Below are positions 23,467-34,432 of a stretch of 64,000 bases of DNA, piece by piece. The stretch spans positions 12,236,234 to 12,300,233 of the forward strand of contig CM055113.1 in the NCBI GenBank assembly GCA_029204225.1, given 5' to 3'. The notes under the pieces are model-generated. The model was not told the origin of the DNA. It worked only from the letters and a program-made list of their open reading frames with translations, and did not search any database. This DNA comes from Diphasiastrum complanatum (taxonomy: Eukaryota > Streptophyta > Lycopodiopsida > Lycopodiales > Lycopodiaceae). The position numbers and the translations under genes were made by a program. The number at the start of each line of letters is the position of its first letter. The first letter of the stretch is position 1.

Positions 23467-24330
23467 GACTAGCCGGTCAGCTACGCAAGTCTCACAGGGA
23501 TGGCCACGTTTTGGGATTTGTTAGGACAATCGTTGCGCAAGGTGTTACCCACAGTGTAAGCACGAGTGCATCCACGGTCAGAGTGGTCGACAGAACGGGG
23601 GACTTGATGAGTCAAAGTGCTACCCTCGAGGTGTAAGCACGGTTAGTTCTCGCGGTTCGGGCCTAGTACTGCCTGCACGTAGGACGGATGAGACAAAGTG
23701 TTGCCTAGGTAGGTGAAAGCACGGTCTGTACCTTGTGGGGTGTGGGGCAACATATTCAAACTGTACGGATTAACCATTGATACAGTACGGATTAACCATT
23801 GATACAGATTAACCATCGAGGTGGTCAGCAGAACGGGGGAATTGATGAGTCAAAGTGCTACCCTCGAGGTGTAAGCATGGTCAGTTTCCGCGGTTCAGGC
23901 CTGGCGCCGTCTGCACGTAGGACAGATGAGGCAATGTGCTGCCATTAGGTTGGTGAAAGCACGGTCTGTGCCTTGTGGGGTGCGAGGTGACATATTCGAG
24001 CTGTACGGGTTAACCATTGATAAAGAGATGCTGCTCAAATTTGGGTGTAAAGCACGGGTGGTTAGCTGCCGGTGCGAGATAGCTGCCGATCGTTTAGCTA
24101 TAAGGGCTATCGACCAAAAAGTGGTGGGGCGTGACTGAGGCAATGTGCTGCTTAATGGTGAAAGCACGGATGGCTGGATGGATGTTTCCCCATGGGCTAA
24201 TTCTGTGATAGATTTGTGTGGGTGCAGCTAGGCAAAGGTCCTACGTCCAGTCTCAAGGGGAATGTGACTTGAGAGGGATCCTCTGTTTAGCTTTGGTTGA
24301 TATGTTCGTTTGTGGTGTGCTTGCCTGGAC
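23467..24330 (+). repeat. Leader with repeated GTGCT...AGCAC hairpin units
   Basis: At least six irregularly spaced units with GTGCT or GTGTT followed 10-20 bases later by AGCAC or AGCAT: near 23,541, 23,617, 23,698, 23,856, 23,935 and 24,145. The inner part is CTACCCTCGAGGTGTA or a TTAGGT variant, so each can fold. The same units occur in the leader of the element at 57.7 kb. Their place between primer-binding site and gag suggests a packaging or dimerisation signal (inference). Confidence 0.7.
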
Positions 24331-24384
24331 CTGAATTATCCCTGAATACTTGTTTTGATCCATGTGATCTGATCTAGTTGGGAG

Positions 24385-25170
24385 TTGCGAGAGGAGCTTA
24401 CATTTATGAGTGGACGACATACAAGTATGGAAAGGAACTTCCATGGGGCAACCCCCAAGACTGGTTCAAGATTGTTATTTTTATCAAGAAAGATCTTGGG
24501 GAGGAAGTCAGATTTCATGATTGACTCTAGAGCTTCACATAACTATATCTCAAGGAGCGTAGTGGAACAATTTAGCTTGCCGACCAGGAATGTTACATCT
24601 ACTCTCAAGGTAGAGACAACGAAGGGAGCACTAGATGCAGACAAAGCGACATTGAATATCCCGGTGTAGATTGGAAGATGGAAGGCTAAACTTAGCTTTT
24701 TGATTTTAGAGATGGATGCCTTCGATGTGATTTTGGGCCTCCCTTGGTTAAATGAACACTGTATCACAGTTTTGGGTAGGAGCTCAAACTTGGTCCTCTT
24801 GGACTACAAGGGACAAATCTGCTTGACAAAAGCCCTGCCCGGAGGAAATGCTAAGGATACCGATATTGAAGAAAATTTGGTTGCAGCATTAGCGATGAAA
24901 AGAATGGCGAAAGGGAAAAGGTCAAAGTGCTTTCTTTGCATCTGCCGAGAAGTCCCAGAAGGGAAAAGCGTGCGACAAGAAAACTTGCCAAAAGAAGTGG
25001 CAGATCTGCTAGAAGAATTTATCGATGTGTTTCCGGAGGAACTCCTAGCTAAGCTACCTCCTCGAAGACCAGTGGACCATAAAATTGAGTTGGTACTAGG
25101 AACGGAGCCAACTTCACGAGCACCCTACAGAATGTCACAAGAGGAGTTGGCGGAACTGAAATGACAACTT
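24385..25170 (+). pseudogene. Chromovirus protease and protease-RT linker
   Basis: FMIDSRASHNYIS is the aspartic protease active site with the usual D-[ST]-G-A changed to D-S-R-A, a likely inactivating change. MDAFDVILGLPWLNEH is the downstream flap/ILG motif. The frame then reads into FIDVFPEELLAKLPPRRPVDHKIEL, which leads into reverse transcriptase. In-frame stops occur at about 24,666 and 25,162. It starts without any zinc knuckle or Gag. Confidence 0.85.
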
Positions 25171-25175
25171 GGTGA

Positions 25176-25900
25176 TTGATAGACAAAGGTTTTATTAGAC
25201 CTAGCGCTTCACCTTTTGGAGCTCCAGTGTTGTTCGTGGAAAAGGCGGACAAAACTCTTCGAATGTGTGTGGATTATCGCATGCTTAACAAGAGTACCAT
25301 CAAGAACAAGTACCCCATGCCTAAAATTGATGACTTGTTCGACCAACTCAAACATGCCAAATACTTTAGCCGAGTAGATCTCAGATCTGGATATCATCAA
25401 ATTCGAATAGCTAAAGGTGGTGAACACAAAACGACATTTCGAATGCGGTACGGGAGTCACGAGTTCCTAGTGTTGCCATTCGGTCTAACAAATGCACCAG
25501 CCACTTTTTGCACGTTGATGAACAATATTTTTTAAGACTTCTTGGATGAATTTGTCATTGTGTACATTGATGACATATTAGTATTTAGCCGGAGCCTTAA
25601 AGATCACACTAAACATTTAAGTACAGTTCTCCAACGACTGAGGAGGAACTGCTTGTTCGCGAAAAGAGAGAAATGTGAGTTTGTGGTGGAGGAAGTTGAT
25701 TTCCTTGGACATGTTATAGGCCACGGACGGATTCGAATGGATCCTAAGAAGATCAAGATTATCTTGGATTGGCTAGCACCTAAAACTGTTTATGGCATCA
25801 AAACCTTTGTGGGGCTATGTAGTTTTTACAGGAGATTCATTGAGGCATTTAGCAAAATTGTGGCACTGTTGTTGGAGCAGACAAGACTCATCTCAAAACG
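25176..25900 (+). pseudogene. Chromovirus reverse transcriptase
   Basis: Two frames separated by one stop at about 25,533 cover the RT core. They contain [42 protein letters not shown] (first catalytic Asp), [27 protein letters not shown] (the Y-x-D-D box as YIDD) and FLGHVIGHGRIRMDP. These are canonical gypsy RT motifs in order. The frame decays after FYRRFIEAFSK at about 25,855, where RNase H begins out of frame. Confidence 0.9.
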
Positions 25901-26370
25901 ACATGGACACCGGAATGTGAAGCAGCGTTCCAAGAACCAAAGCGACGGATCACTCAAGAACCCATTCTTGCCCTACCGGACTTTAGCAAACTGTTCAAAA
26001 TACATACAGATGCGTCAAACTTTGCTATTGGGGCCATGTTGATGCAAGAGGGAAAACCAATGGCATATTTTTCAAAGAAATTAAGTGATGTAGAACGACG
26101 ATGGCCAACTCACGAAAAAGAAATGGTTGCAGTCGTACAAGCAGTGGAGCATTGGAGACGTTATGTGGCAGGAAAGCCCTTTAAGACGTTCACTGACAAT
26201 GTATCACTTAAGTACTTCTCATCCCAAGGTACGCTCACGCCAAAGCAGATGCGATGACAAAACTTTCTCTCAAAATTCAATATAGACATTCTACATATGG
26301 CGGGAAAGAATAATGTGGTAGTAGATGCACTCAGTAGACAGGAGCACTTGATGGTGACGGTTTCAACCTA
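25901..26370 (+). pseudogene. Chromovirus RNase H
   Basis: Across frames: FKIHTDASNFAIGAMLMQ (catalytic Asp in TDAS), PMAYFSKKLSDVERRW, THEKEMVAVV (catalytic Glu), FKTFTDNVSLKYF (catalytic Asp; normally TDH) and AGKNNVVVDALSR. A TGA interrupts at about 26,257 where tryptophan is usual. Confidence 0.88.
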
Positions 26371-26371
26371 G

Positions 26372-27368
26372 GTGACCGGTCTAATCCAAGAAATCAAAGA
26401 GAACTATGGTGTAGATGCGTTGGCTAAGAATCTAATGATCGAATTCCAATTGGGAAAGCCTTGTAAACATTTCACTTGGAAAGACCAAATGGTTGTTTAC
26501 AAACAACGTAGAGTATATGTTCCAGACAACATCAACTTGAAGAAGAAAATCTTGAGGGAGCATCATGATGTACTAGCCGCTGGACATCCAGGGGTGAATC
26601 GCATGTATGAACTTCTCAAGAGAGGCTTCTATTGGCCAGATATGTGGGCAGACGTTGAATTCTATGTGCAAACATGTCCTACATGTCAACAAGTGAAGGT
26701 GGAACCGCTAGCCCCAGCAGGACTACTCCAGCCATTACCAGTATCAGCATACTCTTGGGAATCAGTGAGCATGGATTTTATTGTTCAACTACCACGTTGC
26801 CAGGGTTTCGACTCGATTTATGTGGTGGTTGACCGTTTCTCAAAACAAGCTCATCTTGTACCAACTAAAAGTTCAGTGACAGTTGAACCATGGCCTACCT
26901 AGAACGATTATTTTTGACCGAGACACCAAGTTCGTCGGAAAGTTTTGGACCTGCCTATTTCACCTCATGGGAACTGGACTGAATTTCAGCACTGCATATC
27001 ATCCTCAAACAGATGGGCAAACGGAACAAGTCAATCGACAGATTGAACAATATTTACGAAATTATGTCGCTTGGGGCCAATCCGATTGGGTCAACTACTT
27101 GGATATTCTCGAGTTTGCACATAACAATCAAGTGAACAGATCTATTGGACGGGCACCCATCAAGATAAGCAATGGTCGGCTACCGATTGTTCCAAGCTCT
27201 TTTCTTACAGGTGTGCAAGAAACCCCAGCACCCACTGTGGAGGAATTCATCAATGAGTGGCACACAAAGCTGACAAAGGTGAAGTCATTTTTAGAGCAGT
27301 CCCAAAGAAGTATGGCAGTTGACGTGAACCCACATCGACGAGAACTAGAATTTGAGGAAGTTGATTGA
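26372..27368 (+). pseudogene. Chromovirus integrase
   Basis: The zinc-binding HHCC region (GHPGVNRMYELLKRGFYWP and CPTCQQ) is followed by the catalytic core: SMDFIVQLP (first Asp), IIFDRDTKF (second Asp), and YHPQTDGQTEQVNR (with Glu). A small deletion and frameshift near 26,890 removes the stretch between VPTKSSVTVE and HGLPRTIIFD. Integrase inserts the cDNA into the genome. Confidence 0.9.
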
Positions 27369-27710
27369 GTGTGGCTGAACACAAAGAACATTGCGTTACC
27401 AAAAGGTTTCTCTCATAAGCTCGTTCGACCTTATGCGGGACCATATCATGTCACCAAGAAGATCAACCCAGTGGCTTACCGATTGGCACTGCCATCCAGC
27501 TTGGATATACACAATGTGTTTCATATCTCAAACTTTGTCACCCACCAATGACACTTGATGATACAAAGAGACAGCTTGTACTAGAACAAATATTGACACA
27601 TAGAAAGCGAATTAGCGTGCAACGTGAATATCTAGTGAAGTGGCTACAAGCTCCACTCATTGAGGCTTCTTGGGAGTACGAAGACAAACTTAAGGAGGGA
27701 GACCCCTGAA
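27369..27710 (+). pseudogene. Integrase GPY/F module and C-terminal chromodomain
   Basis: After one stop the frame gives VWLNTKNIALPKGFSHKLV, then RPYAGPYHVTKKINPVAYRL and DIHNVFHISNF (GPY/F module). A stop after VTHQ is followed in another frame by REYLVKWLQAPLIEASWEYE, a chromodomain. Chromodomains tether integration to marked chromatin, which places this element among chromoviruses. Confidence 0.85.
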
Positions 27711-28037
27711 GTACTTGCAGATTATTTGCAGAAGAATCAACGCAATAGCCGTTTTCCCAGATCGGCACACAAAGCACTACTTGGCGGCATGCCTCCTGCA
27801 TAAACACTCATGGCCAATTCTGAAGTTCAAGGAACTTCCAGGTATCTATCTTAAGTTTGTCAATAAATCACTTGCAACTTTACACAGGTTTTACGTAAGT
27901 GAACTTTATCTACACTTTTCATGTGCTACTGCCAATGTATCTTTTTAATTCAAAAGTTGTTAAGGTCGGTGAATTGAGCCCGTGCCATACGTCCTAGGTC
28001 TAGTTTGGCCCTGATGAGGACATCAACTTTTTCATAC

Positions 28038-28047
28038 AAGGGGAGGA
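28038..28047 (+). promoter_or_regulatory. Polypurine tract of the 22.5-kb chromovirus
   Basis: AAGGGGAGGA immediately before the 3' LTR start TGTTGTAAAG. The related element has the same tract on the minus strand at 58,604-58,612. Confidence 0.9.
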
Positions 28048-28962
28048 TGTTGTAAAGCTGACTCAGGTGCACCTAGTGTGCTCTGTAAGACTCTAAGGGG
28101 TGGCTCCTAAGGTCCCAGAGCAAGTTAGAATATCAAGGACCGAGCCTCCGACCTGTGGTGAGCCAGTCAAGTAGTCACAAGTCATGAGCTAGCTCTGGAG
28201 CTCGAGTCATGACCTAGTCAGGAAGCAAGTTGATTCTGCCGCCGGGACGGCTCCCGGGACCCATGTCCGGGAGCCAGACTGATTCTGCCAAGCTTGCCAG
28301 GCTTAATCAGCAAAATAAAAACTAAGTCCCAAAAAGCGTGCTTTACCAGAAAGCACTATGTTTCAAAACAGAGGGGGTGCACCGAATCACAGCAGAACTA
28401 TAGGGGGGGTCCGGCAGACAAAAACTTGGGCAGCTCAACCAGCGCCAGGAATCCAAACGCCAGGTCTCAGCTCCCTCTACCAGCACGAGCCAGACACAAT
28501 GCCCAGCACGTGTTGGTGGCCCCGAGACCGGTCAGTCTATGTATGAATGTAACATCTTCCAAATCTAATAAAGTTGATCCGTGGGGATGATTACCATTTC
28601 GGTTTCGCCTCTGGGACTGGTCCAAGTGGAAGGACCCTTACTACAACCTTTTTGCGTCGTCGGCGCCTAAGGGTCCTTGTCATCGACGTGGGGCTTGCCG
28701 CTATGCCAATTGGTCAGTTTGGCGACCACTATGCCTTGGGTTTCATGTGTGGCTTGTCTTTGCCTTTGGTTACCTTTTGAGGACGGATTCTGAATTGGCT
28801 TTCGGGTTGGTTGGGATTCTAGTTTCCTTAAGTCTGAATGGTTAAGCTTGTTACGTTTCTGAGTTGGCTTTTACGTAAGTGCATAATGGATGAATGTTAG
28901 ACTTAAGCGCGTGTTGGGGAAACCGCTCAAGTCCCAGCGCCCTTTGAGGCGCCGGCGCAACA
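28048..28962 (+). repeat. 3' LTR of the 22.5-kb chromovirus
   Basis: 915 bp, direct repeat of 22,533-23,451, ending GGCGCAACA. Differences from the 5' LTR are scattered along the length. Confidence 0.93.
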
Positions 28963-29442
28963 CCGGCTCATTTCATAATACTTGAATGGGACGGAAACGT
29001 GAATAGGTCGCCCCCACCCGAAGTCGAGCTCATAAAGGGAGTGACCCGTCATTACACTTGCATGTAAATCTCATCATTCATCAGCAAGTCGCCTATTTTT
29101 ACCTTGCCATCAGTGTTTAGGAAAGCTAACATAGTTCAAGAATGAAACCGGCATCTTTTCTCGAAAATCGGCATGGCAAAAATTGTACAAAATTTTTTAT
29201 GTCATGAATCTTGGGTTTTATAAGAAAAAATCGGCAAAGGCTGAAGAACTTTTTCGCATATAGATTTTTGGAGGGAAACCTCGAAGGTTTCTACAACACT
29301 GCAGGCTTGCCCATACTCGACATCAATAGCAACAATGCTCTCATGCACCAGACTTGCTGCGTAGGAGAAGTGCCGCTCCAGGAGGTCACCACTTCGAGCT
29401 ACGGCCATGGCAGGTAACGAGGCGTTGCCAAAGAAGAGTGGC
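28963..29442. repeat. (GA)n family, copy B right part
   Basis: Continues copy B after the gypsy insertion, parallel to copy A about 13,113-13,646, and ends at the same GAAGAGTGGC. It includes the minus frame beginning MAVARSGDLLERHF (29,202-29,408). Confidence 0.9.
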
Positions 29443-30420
29443 GGCTGTCAACTGCCAGAAATCTAGTTTTCTAGAAGTCAGAAATCATTCTTCCTATCAA
29501 TCATCCATGTGGCTAAAGGACAATAGAGCGAGCTACAGACAGGTTGCAACAATTTCTATTCCATAACACTATGGCGTATCAATCGACGATCAGGAGCAGC
29601 ATTAAGGCTCGGATTTGTGACGTTTCGCTTCATTTCTCGTTTATTTGTTGCTTTTATGGATCAATTCCACTCGATTGAACCTTTTCTAATGAGCTGGTTA
29701 ATGGTATAAGCGTTTGTCGGATGCTGATTTTTGAAGTGAAGTCTGCATGCACTGGCGCTTCTGGTTTTCTGATTTGATGAAAGCTGCCTCCTCAATCGCT
29801 GCCATCTCGGATTATCCAATTGCGCATGCTTGGAAAGGCATTTGGATATTTTAGAAATGATAGAGAAAAGACAACGTGAAAGAAAATTCTCTTGAATTCC
29901 GATTTTAATCAGGTGAAACAATCAAGATCAAGGCGCAGTTGATTAAGGAGGTAGACGTTTATTAATTTGCGAGGAAGCGAACCATTTCACTAGCTGAGCG
30001 ATCATTTACAAGACACTCATACACTTTGTGGCCAGTGATTCTCTGAAGTGATTCGCATGCAAGAGTCCTGAATGATTTTTTTGAGGCTTTGATGAAGTTA
30101 TAAACGAATCGTACTCCCTTTTTAAGATCCAGCAGCTGTGCAATCATCAACTCAGGTGTAATTCAGGAGTGCTGGTCATCGGGGATCAAATTTGGATCGA
30201 GTATCAGGAGCTATTGTGCATGCTTCCGAAAGAAGTTAACAGAGGCATGAATATTAGCAAATAGCGTGGTTCCCTGAAGACCTTAACAGATTTTCAACAA
30301 CATTTTTCAAGACTTTTATTTGGGGCATCTCAAGTATAGTCAATGGATGATGTCAATGTGGGCATTCACAGTATGGATCAAAGTGCAAATCAACACAAAA
30401 AGAGGGCTGCTTCACCATCC
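29443..30420. other. Unassigned region with unrecognised minus-strand frames
   Basis: Base composition is more even than in the surrounding repeats. The minus strand gives MMIAQLLDLKKGVRFVYNF continuing to LQRITGHKVYECLVNDRSAS (29,962-30,150) and another frame at 29,661-29,921. The first has a protein-like composition and could be a host exon fragment, but I cannot place it. Confidence 0.3.
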
Positions 30421-30552
30421 CTTCCATCCCCACCTCCCTCTAATCGTCCTCACCATGATGTGTTATACCAGGATTAGCCATAAACTGATTGAGAGAGTTG
30501 ATTGCAATAGCTGTGTCTGGCCTGGTACAGATCATGGCATACATAAGAGATC

Positions 30553-30954
30553 CTATAATAGAATGGTTTGGGGACACTGGTCCTTTGACAATTTGAGTCC
30601 TGGTTCCATTGGTGAGAGAGCTACTTTGTAATTGATTAGATTATATCTGACTAAAATATTGTAGATGTACCTCTGTTGTGTCATGTAAATCAACTTCTGT
30701 TTTCTGTCTCTGTGGATTTGTATACCAAGGCAGAAATGAGCTTCGCCTACATCGATCATGTCGAATTCGGAAGATAGCATTATGTTAGTTTCTTTTATCA
30801 GATCGGTACTGTTGCTGAAAAGCTTCAAAGCGTCAGGAGAATCTGACAGGTCGGCTACATGGGAACTGTCGTTTCCTTTGAGGTCTTGAAATTGATCTTC
30901 GATGAAGATGACATCCCGTCTAGTGAATATCTTCGACTCGATGGGATCGAACAA
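30553..30954 (-). pseudogene. Copia integrase tail joined in frame to RT tail
   Basis: A 133-codon frame runs from the integrase/RT linker (SKIFTRRDVIFIEDQFQDLK) directly into the post-catalytic part of RT (DMIDVGEAHFCLGIQIHRD). The whole RT catalytic core, including the Y-V-D-D box, is missing, yet the frame is preserved across the join near 30,800. Confidence 0.8.
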
Positions 30955-30963
30955 TTTGTAGGC

Positions 30964-31600
30964 TTAATCTGAAGTAGTGTAGCTGATGAAAACACATTTG
31001 ATACTCTGGACGTCGAGCTTCTTCCTGAGATCACGAGGTATCTGTGCATAAGCAGTACATCCAAAAACTCGTAAGTTTGATAAAGAAGGTTTCGTACCTA
31101 TCCAAACTTCGAATGGTCTTTTGCCTGAGAGGCCTTTAGTAGGATATATGTTCTGAATATAGGTTGATGTTGAAACAGCTTCAGCCCAGAAGGACTTCGG
31201 AAGTGTCGCATGTGATAACATGGACTTTGCTGATTCGACTAAGGTTCTGTTCTTTCTCTCATCAAGACCATTTGACTGAGGTAAATAGGAGTTGATATAG
31301 TGTTGCTCAATGCCGTTGTTGAGGCAGTACTCTTTGAATTTGTTGGAGATGTATTCTCTCCCATTATCTGAACTTAGTGCTTTGATTGATTTGTTAGTTT
31401 GATTCTCAGCATGCTCGTTGAATTGTCTGAATTTGATGAAAGCCTATGATTTTTGTTGAATAAAATAAACAACCATTCTTCTTGAAAAGTGGTCAATAAA
31501 GATAATGAAATACTTTGTATCTAACAATGAATGAGTTTGCATAGGTCCACATATATCTGTGTGAACAATGTCTAGCAGACCTTTTGTCGCATGCATATGG
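30964..31600 (-). pseudogene. Copia integrase core
   Basis: Frames give DICGPMQTHSLLDTKYF and IIFIDHFSRRMVVYF (first Asp region), a broken second region near 31,380 (SSDNGREY-like), DERKNRTLVESAKSMLSHAT (Glu region), then LPKSFWAEAV and LRVFGCTAYAQIP. Stops separate the parts. Confidence 0.85.
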
Positions 31601-32130
31601 TTTGATCTAAAAGGAATCCAAGCCTGCTTTCCAAAAATGCAGCTATGATAGACATGGAGATCGACCTTACCAGAAGGACATTTGAGATCAAGAACCATGG
31701 ATTGTCTGGACATATTCAAAATAGATGCATGATTCACGTGTCCTAAGCGATGATGCCATAGTAATACTTTATTGACTGGAAAAGAGGTTTTCAAAACATG
31801 ACTAGACTCAGAATAACAGTGTGCCAATCTATATAAGTAACCATGCCTCTTGCCGAGTGCAAGGATGTTATTACTCCTATCAATAATTTTGCATTGATCA
31901 GAATTGAATTCTACCTTATGACCTAAATCTGTAACTCTACTTACTGATAACAGATTTGTAGAGAGTTTAGGAACATATAAGACTTTTGATAGTAATTTGA
32001 ATTGATCATGTTGGAATTGCAATATTATAGTACCTTCACCTTCAATAGTGTGAGTACTATTGTCACCAATATGAACAAATTTCTTCATGTTGTAAGGCGT
32101 GTAGATGTTTGACCATAAATGCGCCTTCAT
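31444..32130 (-). pseudogene. Copia protease C-terminal half, pre-integrase and integrase start
   Basis: A 228-codon open frame contains VHIGDNSTHTIEGEGTI, KVLYVPKLSTNLLSVSRVTD, LALGKRHGYLYRL and LLWHHRLGHVNHAS (zinc-binding H of integrase). The second half of the HHCC motif appears as HSCIFGKQ, with one Cys lost. The protease active-site Asp region lies in a different frame upstream. Confidence 0.85.
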
Positions 32131-32966
32131 CTACTTCAACCTGGGGAGATGATGAGACTGTGTTTGCTTGTTGATCAGGTTGCTTGGCTGCGTTCTTTGC
32201 TTGGAGAATTCGGCAATCCTTGATCTCATGGTTATTGCACTTGCAATACCTGCAAAACATCTTTGACTGTGGATTCGATGATTGTTCTTGACTTCGGAGT
32301 CGGCTTCTGATTCGTTGTAGCCTTCTTGGAGCCTTTTTGCTTCTGTCGCTTAGAGCGTTTGTTGACATATAGAGCATGAGAGGAGGAAGCAAATGATGTG
32401 TCTTGACTTCTTCTATTGTCTTCTTGCAGCAACATGGTGATAACTCTAGTAAGAGTTAAGTCTGAGTGTGTCGATATGATCATCACCCAGTTCTCATATG
32501 TAGAGGGCAAGCTTGAAAGCAATGTCATGATTGCATCTTGATTGTCTATGACTGATCCGACAGTTGCCATTTGTTGCAAAAGACTCTTAAACTAGTTAAT
32601 GTGATTCTGAAGTGAATCACCAACATACATCTTGAATGTGAATAATTTCCTTCGTAAATATAACTTAGTAGCTACGTCCCTCATCTCATATAGTGATTTC
32701 AGAATATCCCAAACGTCTCTTGACGTTTTAGCTTCAGCTATGTGTCCAATATGTGTATCTGATATATTGAGGATAATAAGCGCGAAAGCTTTACCGTTCT
32801 TCAATTTTCACTTTGAGTCGTCGTCTTCAGGTTTTACTTCTGTACCTGTAACAACATCTCATAATTCGCTGGCAATTAGCAAGATCTTCATCTTAAATGT
32901 TCACAAATGATAATTGGATTCATTCAGCTTGTCTGCGATAAGATCGACTTTACTTTGAGAATCCAT
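32100..32966 (-). pseudogene. Copia Gag with several TGA stops
   Basis: UBN2-type Gag from MDSQSKVDLIADKL at 32,966. It continues with WTFKMKI-like and LKNGKAFALIILNISDTHIG segments, then KTSRDVWDILKSLYE, and a zinc knuckle CRYCKCNNHEIKDC at about 32,245. Three in-frame TGA codons between about 32,810 and 32,905 fall where tryptophan or a similar codon is expected. Frameshifts follow. Confidence 0.82.
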
Positions 32967-33159
32967 CTAGAACTTACTCTATTGATTGTATCGATGACGC
33001 TAAGATGTAGTAATCCCAACAATAGAAAACCAATTCTCTGATACTGAAAGGTTGGAAAGAACTGAAGAGTTTGATATCAATTTAATATCGTGAAAGATAT
33101 CAAGTATTAGAGCTTTCGCTCTAATATCATGTAAAAATCAGATGAAAAGTAGTGAAATA

Positions 33160-33171
33160 GCTCTGATACCA
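33160..33171 (-). promoter_or_regulatory. Primer-binding site of the 30.4-kb copia
   Basis: TGGTATCAGAGC on the minus strand, complementary to initiator tRNA-Met, immediately inside the putative 5' LTR that begins at 33,172 on the plus strand. Confidence 0.88.
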
Positions 33172-34400
33172 TGTCGAAAATAGGTTAGATAATCGTAACG
33201 GAAACTACCTACTTCCAGTGCATGACTACGCCTATCAAAATTGAACAAAGCAGTAGTGATGGGAATCACGTTCAATCTTTAGCAACTAACTTAAAAATCC
33301 CCAGATACTAAGTGATTACATAGCCAAATATGAAGTATTGAATTCTCAGACAATTTTTATCAGTTACAAGGGAAATGCAATCTAACATATATTGAACGCA
33401 ACAAAGGATAGTATTGATTCTGGAAAAAAAAAATTAGATGCCAATGAGCGCAAAACAATAGTAGATAGAAACCGTGCACTCAAAGTTGTCTCTGAGTAAT
33501 TGAGGATAAGTTTGATAATAAGCAACTATGTTGATAAGCAATAGCACAATAGAAACTCTAAAATTTAACTCTAAAAGACTGAGCTAGAATGCATAAGAGA
33601 GTTCAAGCTTGAAAGCTTGATAAAGAGCTAACTTGCAATACTTGCTAACTTGAAACTGTACGAATATGAACAACTATGTATACTATTGCGATTGCCAGTT
33701 GGCATCCATCCGGTTCCTTGTCATTGATTGTTGATAAGCAGTGAAATTGATCATAAACGTTCTATTTGCATAAATGAACCAAAATTGTAGTTCTGCAGAA
33801 ATGAACTAAGACAGCCACAGGCGACACTGTCACAAAAAAATGACAGTGTCGGGATTTTGCAAAAAAGGAAATAGTGCCTTTAAATCTCATTTAGGGTTGC
33901 CCTATACTTTGCCAGAGTCATTTCCTTAGCATTTGAGACACTTTGGAAAAAGTGAAAAATGTGACTGTTTTGTCAGGTGAAAATGCAACTCTGCATATTT
34001 GCTCGCAAATTCTGACAAGCAAAAATTGTGAAAAGCCACACTGCATTTTTACACGAGATTCCTGATAGGCGCCAGCTTCGCAAAAAGTGAAAAGCCCGAA
34101 GTGAGAGAGAAAAGCGACATTGTGGCAAAACTCCGTGTATTCCTATAGACTATGTAAAAACACTTGTAAAATTGCAGACTGTAAAAACACGAGAAAGTCC
34201 ACAGAACTGGATAAACAATGGATGAAGATTAAAACCGATTATTTGATTAGTAAGAAGGAGAATAATTCAACAACTTCCACCACTTGTACAGACTTTTGTG
34301 CCTCCCTTCGAATCTTTGCTGACAAATCAGCAACGAGTCTTTTAGAAGAAAATTATAGAGCATCTTCACTCTTATTCTTTCGGTCAATTTATTAATGATT
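33172..34400 (-). repeat. Putative 5' LTR of the 30.4-kb copia (outer end undefined)
   Basis: Starts TGTCGAAAATAGG next to the primer-binding site. With no second LTR copy in the window, the outer boundary cannot be set. The end given is an upper limit before the LINE relic. Confidence 0.4.
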
Positions 34401-34432
34401 CACCTTTTGATGTAGTTTGAGGTAGTCTTCTT

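Larger units (their letters stand above)
22533..28962 (+). mobile_element. Ty3/gypsy chromovirus lacking gag, TSD CCGGT/CCGGC
   Basis: LTRs at 22,533-23,451 and 28,048-28,962 (TGTTG...CAACA) flank a leader, protease, reverse transcriptase, RNase H, integrase and chromodomain. A primer-binding site lies at 23,454 and a polypurine tract at 28,038. The element splits copy B: left flank CCGGT (22,528-22,532), right flank CCGGC (28,963-28,967), a 5-bp duplication with one mismatch; copy A has the undisturbed site near 13,110. Gag is absent: the leader passes into the protease at about 24,450. Pol has many stops and frameshifts. The LTRs differ at many positions, so it is older than the related element at 57.7 kb. 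Confidence 0.93.
30440..33171 (-). mobile_element. Decayed Ty1/copia internal region
   Basis: From right to left on the minus strand: primer-binding site (33,160), gag (32,966-32,100), protease and pre-integrase (32,130-31,600), integrase (31,600-30,900), and a shortened reverse transcriptase (30,900-30,440). The element stops inside RT after a MYAMICTRPDTAIAINSLNQ-like segment (about 30,460-30,560), so RNase H and the 3' LTR are missing. The same family supplied the fragments at 409-680 and 4,062-4,420. Confidence 0.88.
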
